From assembly GCA_010671965.1 (NCBI GenBank), contig JAAHIC010000310.1, positions 1-5,942 of the forward strand: a stretch of DNA of 5,942 nucleotides, read 5' to 3'. Every line of letters starts with the position of its first letter. Position 1 is the first letter of the stretch. Positions 4,258-5,942 of the stretch are shown here, one piece after another. The notes under the pieces were generated by a model, which was not told where the DNA came from, searched no databases, and saw only the letters and a list, made by a program, of their open reading frames with translations. The DNA comes from Leptolyngbya sp. SIO4C5 (lineage in GTDB: Bacteria > Cyanobacteriota > Cyanobacteriia > Phormidesmidales > Phormidesmidaceae). A program made the translations under genes and the position numbers.

Positions 4258-5844
4258 TCAATCTCTATCTGTAGCGGCCTCGTCTGTAGCGGCCTCTGAA
4301 ACGTCTGAGGTAGCCCACCCCAGCGGCAGCGTGACGCTGAACGTGCTGCCCTGGCCCACTTGGCTCTCAACGGTAATTTTACCGCCGTGTAGCTCAACGC
4401 AGTTTTGGGCAATGCTGAGGCCCATGCCGGTGCCCTTAATTTCGGCGGCGTTGGTGGCGCGGAAGAAGGGCGCAAAGACTTGTGTTAGATCGCTCGCTTC
4501 AATGCCTATGCCCTGATCGGTGACTTGTAGAATTATCTGCTGGCTGGCGATCGCGCAGCTTAGCGTAATTTGACCGCCTGCGGGCGAATACTTAATGGCA
4601 TTGCTGAGCAAGTTACCTAAGACATAGCGCAGTATTTTCTTGTCTAGCAGGACTGGGGCGGGCTGAGTAAACTGCAAACTGAGCTGAAACGAATGGCGAT
4701 CGCTAGAGGCTAGCTGATAGTAGACCAGCAGTTCTTGGCAAAATTCGGCCAGGGAAACCGGCTGGGGATCAAAGCTGAAAGCTTTATCTTGAGTCTGCTT
4801 AAAAAGAGCGAGTTCCTCGACGAGATCAGACAGCAGCCTCACCGAATTGCGAATAGCATCAAAGTGATTGGCAATTTGCTCTGGAGAAAAGCGGTGACGA
4901 TACTCTCTCAGCAGCTCAGACGAAGACAAAATCACTGCCAAAGGCGTCTTATACTCGTGCGAAACCGTAGCGATCACCTGATCTTTGAGCCGGGACAGCT
5001 CCTGCTCGGCGGCCAAAAGCTGGCGCATAGCCGTTTCCGATTCCTGGCTCTGCTGGGCCATCTGCTGTAGCTTTGCGACCCGGCGACGATCGCTCACGTC
5101 AGTCACGACCATCACGGCCCCAATCGGCGCTGCTTCATGATGTAGGGGAGAAACGCTGTCTGCAATGGACTTGCGATCGCCGTTGCGGGTGATAAGCGCC
5201 ACATAATCATTTAAATAAACCACCTGCCCCGTTTCCAGCACTTCTCGCACCGGATGGGGAATTGCCTGACCGCTCGCCTCATCGACTAGCTGCACAACCT
5301 GCTCAATGCCCTGGCCGGTAGCCTCCGGTTGGGGCCAACCAGTTATTCTTTCAGCCGATGGATTCATATAGGTGATAGCCCCAGCATGATTGGTGGCGAC
5401 TACGCCATCTCCCATCGACTGCAGCAGCATCTCTAAAAACTGCTTGTCCTGAATCCGGCGCTGCTCCATTTGGTGCTTGTAGAGTGCTACTTCAATCGCG
5501 GCCTGCAGCGATCGCTCGTTAAAAGGCTTGACGATATAGCCAAAAGGCTCGGTTAGCTTAGCGCGTTTTAATGTATCGGCATCGGAATGGGCCGTGAGAT
5601 AGACCACAGGCACCGCAAACTCTTCGCGAATCCGATTGGCGGCTGTAATCCCGTCTACGTCGCTCGATCTTAGTTTGATATCCATCAGGACTAAATTGGG
5701 TTGAGTATCAGCCACAAGCTGAACCGCTTCGGCCCCAAACGCCGTTGCGCCTGCAACCTCGTAGCCCAAATCAGCAAGCTGCTCAACTAGGACTTCGCGA
5801 GTAATTGCTTCGTCTTCAACCACTAATATTTTGATAGTTTTCAT
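4258..5844 (-). CDS. Soluble receiver-PAS-histidine kinase (two-component sensor/relay)
   Basis: From the ATG at 5842-5844 the protein has 528 residues. An N-terminal receiver domain (about 3-120) has the acidic pair E10-D11 (VVEDE), phospho-acceptor D55 (LMDIKL), switch T84 (YLTAH) and K106 (VKPF). A PAS domain (about 134-257; GVVATNHAGAITYMNPS) follows, then a short coiled-coil linker rich in Q/E. The HisKA H-box has H296 in VSHEYKTPL with the E-x-x-T phosphatase pattern. The HATPase_c domain has N415 (NLLSNAIKYS), the G1 box DQGIGI (443-448), the F-box FAPFF and the G2 box GTGMGLS (471-477). There is no membrane segment, so it is cytoplasmic. The order suggests that an upstream phosphate input on the receiver, or a PAS ligand, tunes autophosphorylation; the target regulator is not in this window. 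A longer frame opens at TTG 5868 (8 extra residues), but MKTIKILVVEDE is the usual start. The C-terminus ends with a duplicated EAATD. Confidence 0.95.
   Translation of the reverse strand: MKTIKILVVEDEAITREVLVEQLADLGYEVAGATAFGAEAVQLVADTQPNLVLMDIKLRSSDVDGITAANRIREEFAVPVVYLTAHSDADTLKRAKLTEPFGYIVKPFNERSLQAAIEVALYKHQMEQRRIQDKQFLEMLLQSMGDGVVATNHAGAITYMNPSAERITGWPQPEATGQGIEQVVQLVDEASGQAIPHPVREVLETGQVVYLNDYVALITRNGDRKSIADSVSPLHHEAAPIGAVMVVTDVSDRRRVAKLQQMAQQSQESETAMRQLLAAEQELSRLKDQVIATVSHEYKTPLAVILSSSELLREYRHRFSPEQIANHFDAIRNSVRLLSDLVEELALFKQTQDKAFSFDPQPVSLAEFCQELLVYYQLASSDRHSFQLSLQFTQPAPVLLDKKILRYVLGNLLSNAIKYSPAGGQITLSCAIASQQIILQVTDQGIGIEASDLTQVFAPFFRATNAAEIKGTGMGLSIAQNCVELHGGKITVESQVGQGSTFSVTLPLGWATSDVSEAATDEAATDRD
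4268..4296. repeat. Tandem 15-bp duplication at the 3' end of the kinase gene
   Basis: A 14-bp sequence, TCTGTAGCGGCCTC, occurs at 4268-4281 and again at 4283-4296, a period of 15 bp. On the kinase strand it encodes EAATD-EAATD just before the final RD. The exact identity at DNA level indicates a recent slippage-type duplication in a tail outside the catalytic domain. Confidence 0.85.
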
Positions 5845-5876
5845 AAGCTTTTGTACCCAGTCAATCAAAAGACGAA

Positions 5877-5887
5877 AATATAGTCAA
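5877..5887 (-). promoter_or_regulatory. Possible -10 region of the kinase gene
   Basis: On the minus strand TTTGACTATATT gives a -10-like TATATT (5882-5877), about 32 nt before the ATG at 5844, in a markedly AT-rich leader. No -35 hexamer lies at the right distance upstream. The overlapping TTGACT (5887-5882) looks like a -35, but has no -10 about 17 bp downstream. Weak support only. Confidence 0.22.
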
Positions 5888-5901
5888 ATTAAACATTTTT
5901 C

Positions 5902-5942
5902 TTAGCTAAAGCTCGTCAGCAATATAGCTGAAATTCGCTAAG
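5902..5942. other. AT-rich kinase leader with nested inverted repeats
   Basis: TTAGCTAA at 5902-5909 is a perfect 8-bp palindrome. CTTAGC at 5901-5906 is matched by its reverse complement GCTAAG at 5937-5942, which ends the window. AGCT recurs at 5904, 5910 and 5926. This could be an operator region for the kinase gene or for a divergent gene beyond the window; the evidence is structure only. Confidence 0.25.

Noticed and set aside
4735..5070. 111-residue plus-strand frame inside the kinase gene
   Set aside because: It lies wholly antisense to the intact HisKA/ATPase coding region, has no start signal, and its composition looks like a frame shadow.
287..5508. CTGCAG hexamer occurs 13 times, far above simple composition expectation
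   Set aside because: Ten of the 13 copies are an in-frame Leu-Gln codon pair in genes rich in CTG and CAG codons, one is Ala-Ala-Glu, and only two are intergenic. Codon use explains most of the excess.
5845..5868. TTG start giving the kinase eight extra residues
   Set aside because: There is no Shine-Dalgarno sequence, and receiver domains normally begin with a short basic lead such as MKTIKILVVEDE from the ATG at 5844.

Overview
The window looks like cyanobacterial chromosome. Thirteen perfect copies of the HIP1 octamer GCGATCGC lie in 5.9 kb, base composition is moderately GC-rich, and gene content fits: a receiver-Ycf55/DUF3685 protein, a helical-repeat protein of a cyanobacterial type, two small proteins that look like cyanobacterial conserved hypotheticals, and a soluble receiver-PAS-histidine kinase. 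A filamentous, Leptolyngbya-like cyanobacterium is a reasonable guess, but the genus cannot be fixed from this sequence. I see no tRNA, rRNA, CRISPR array, transposase or phage gene.

Layout. Positions 1-130 encode, on the minus strand, a fragment of a tryptophan-anchored helical-repeat protein. From about 119 to 997 the plus strand encodes a larger, differently oriented piece of the same kind of protein. The two meet head to head at an 11-bp interrupted palindrome (118-128), which suggests a fold-back inversion, either an assembly/amplification chimera or a real rearrangement. Three bases after that gene comes the receiver-Ycf55/DUF3685 gene (1001-2764), probably its operon partner. A 99-bp gap with two inverted repeats leads to a small gene (2864-3115). 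It converges with, and overlaps by 20 bp, a second small gene on the minus strand (3096-3377); the two stop codons lie in one imperfect stem-loop. After a 92-bp divergent intergenic region comes an exonuclease III / AP endonuclease (xth, 3470-4255). Its stop is only 2 bp from that of a convergent REC-PAS-HisKA-HATPase sensor kinase (4258-5844 minus). The last ~100 bp are the AT-rich leader of the kinase.

How the genes relate. The plus-strand pair at the left is the only convincing operon; neither product has a well-established function. The receiver-Ycf55 protein and the kinase both carry phospho-acceptor aspartates but neither has a DNA-binding domain, so they would work through protein contacts or phosphorelay. 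Nothing shows that they are partners. Xth is a housekeeping DNA repair enzyme whose neighbours seem incidental. I do not see a clearly new multi-gene system. The item most worth checking is the inverted junction at the left edge; next are the two small uncharacterised genes with shared termini and the receiver domain with an altered lysine.
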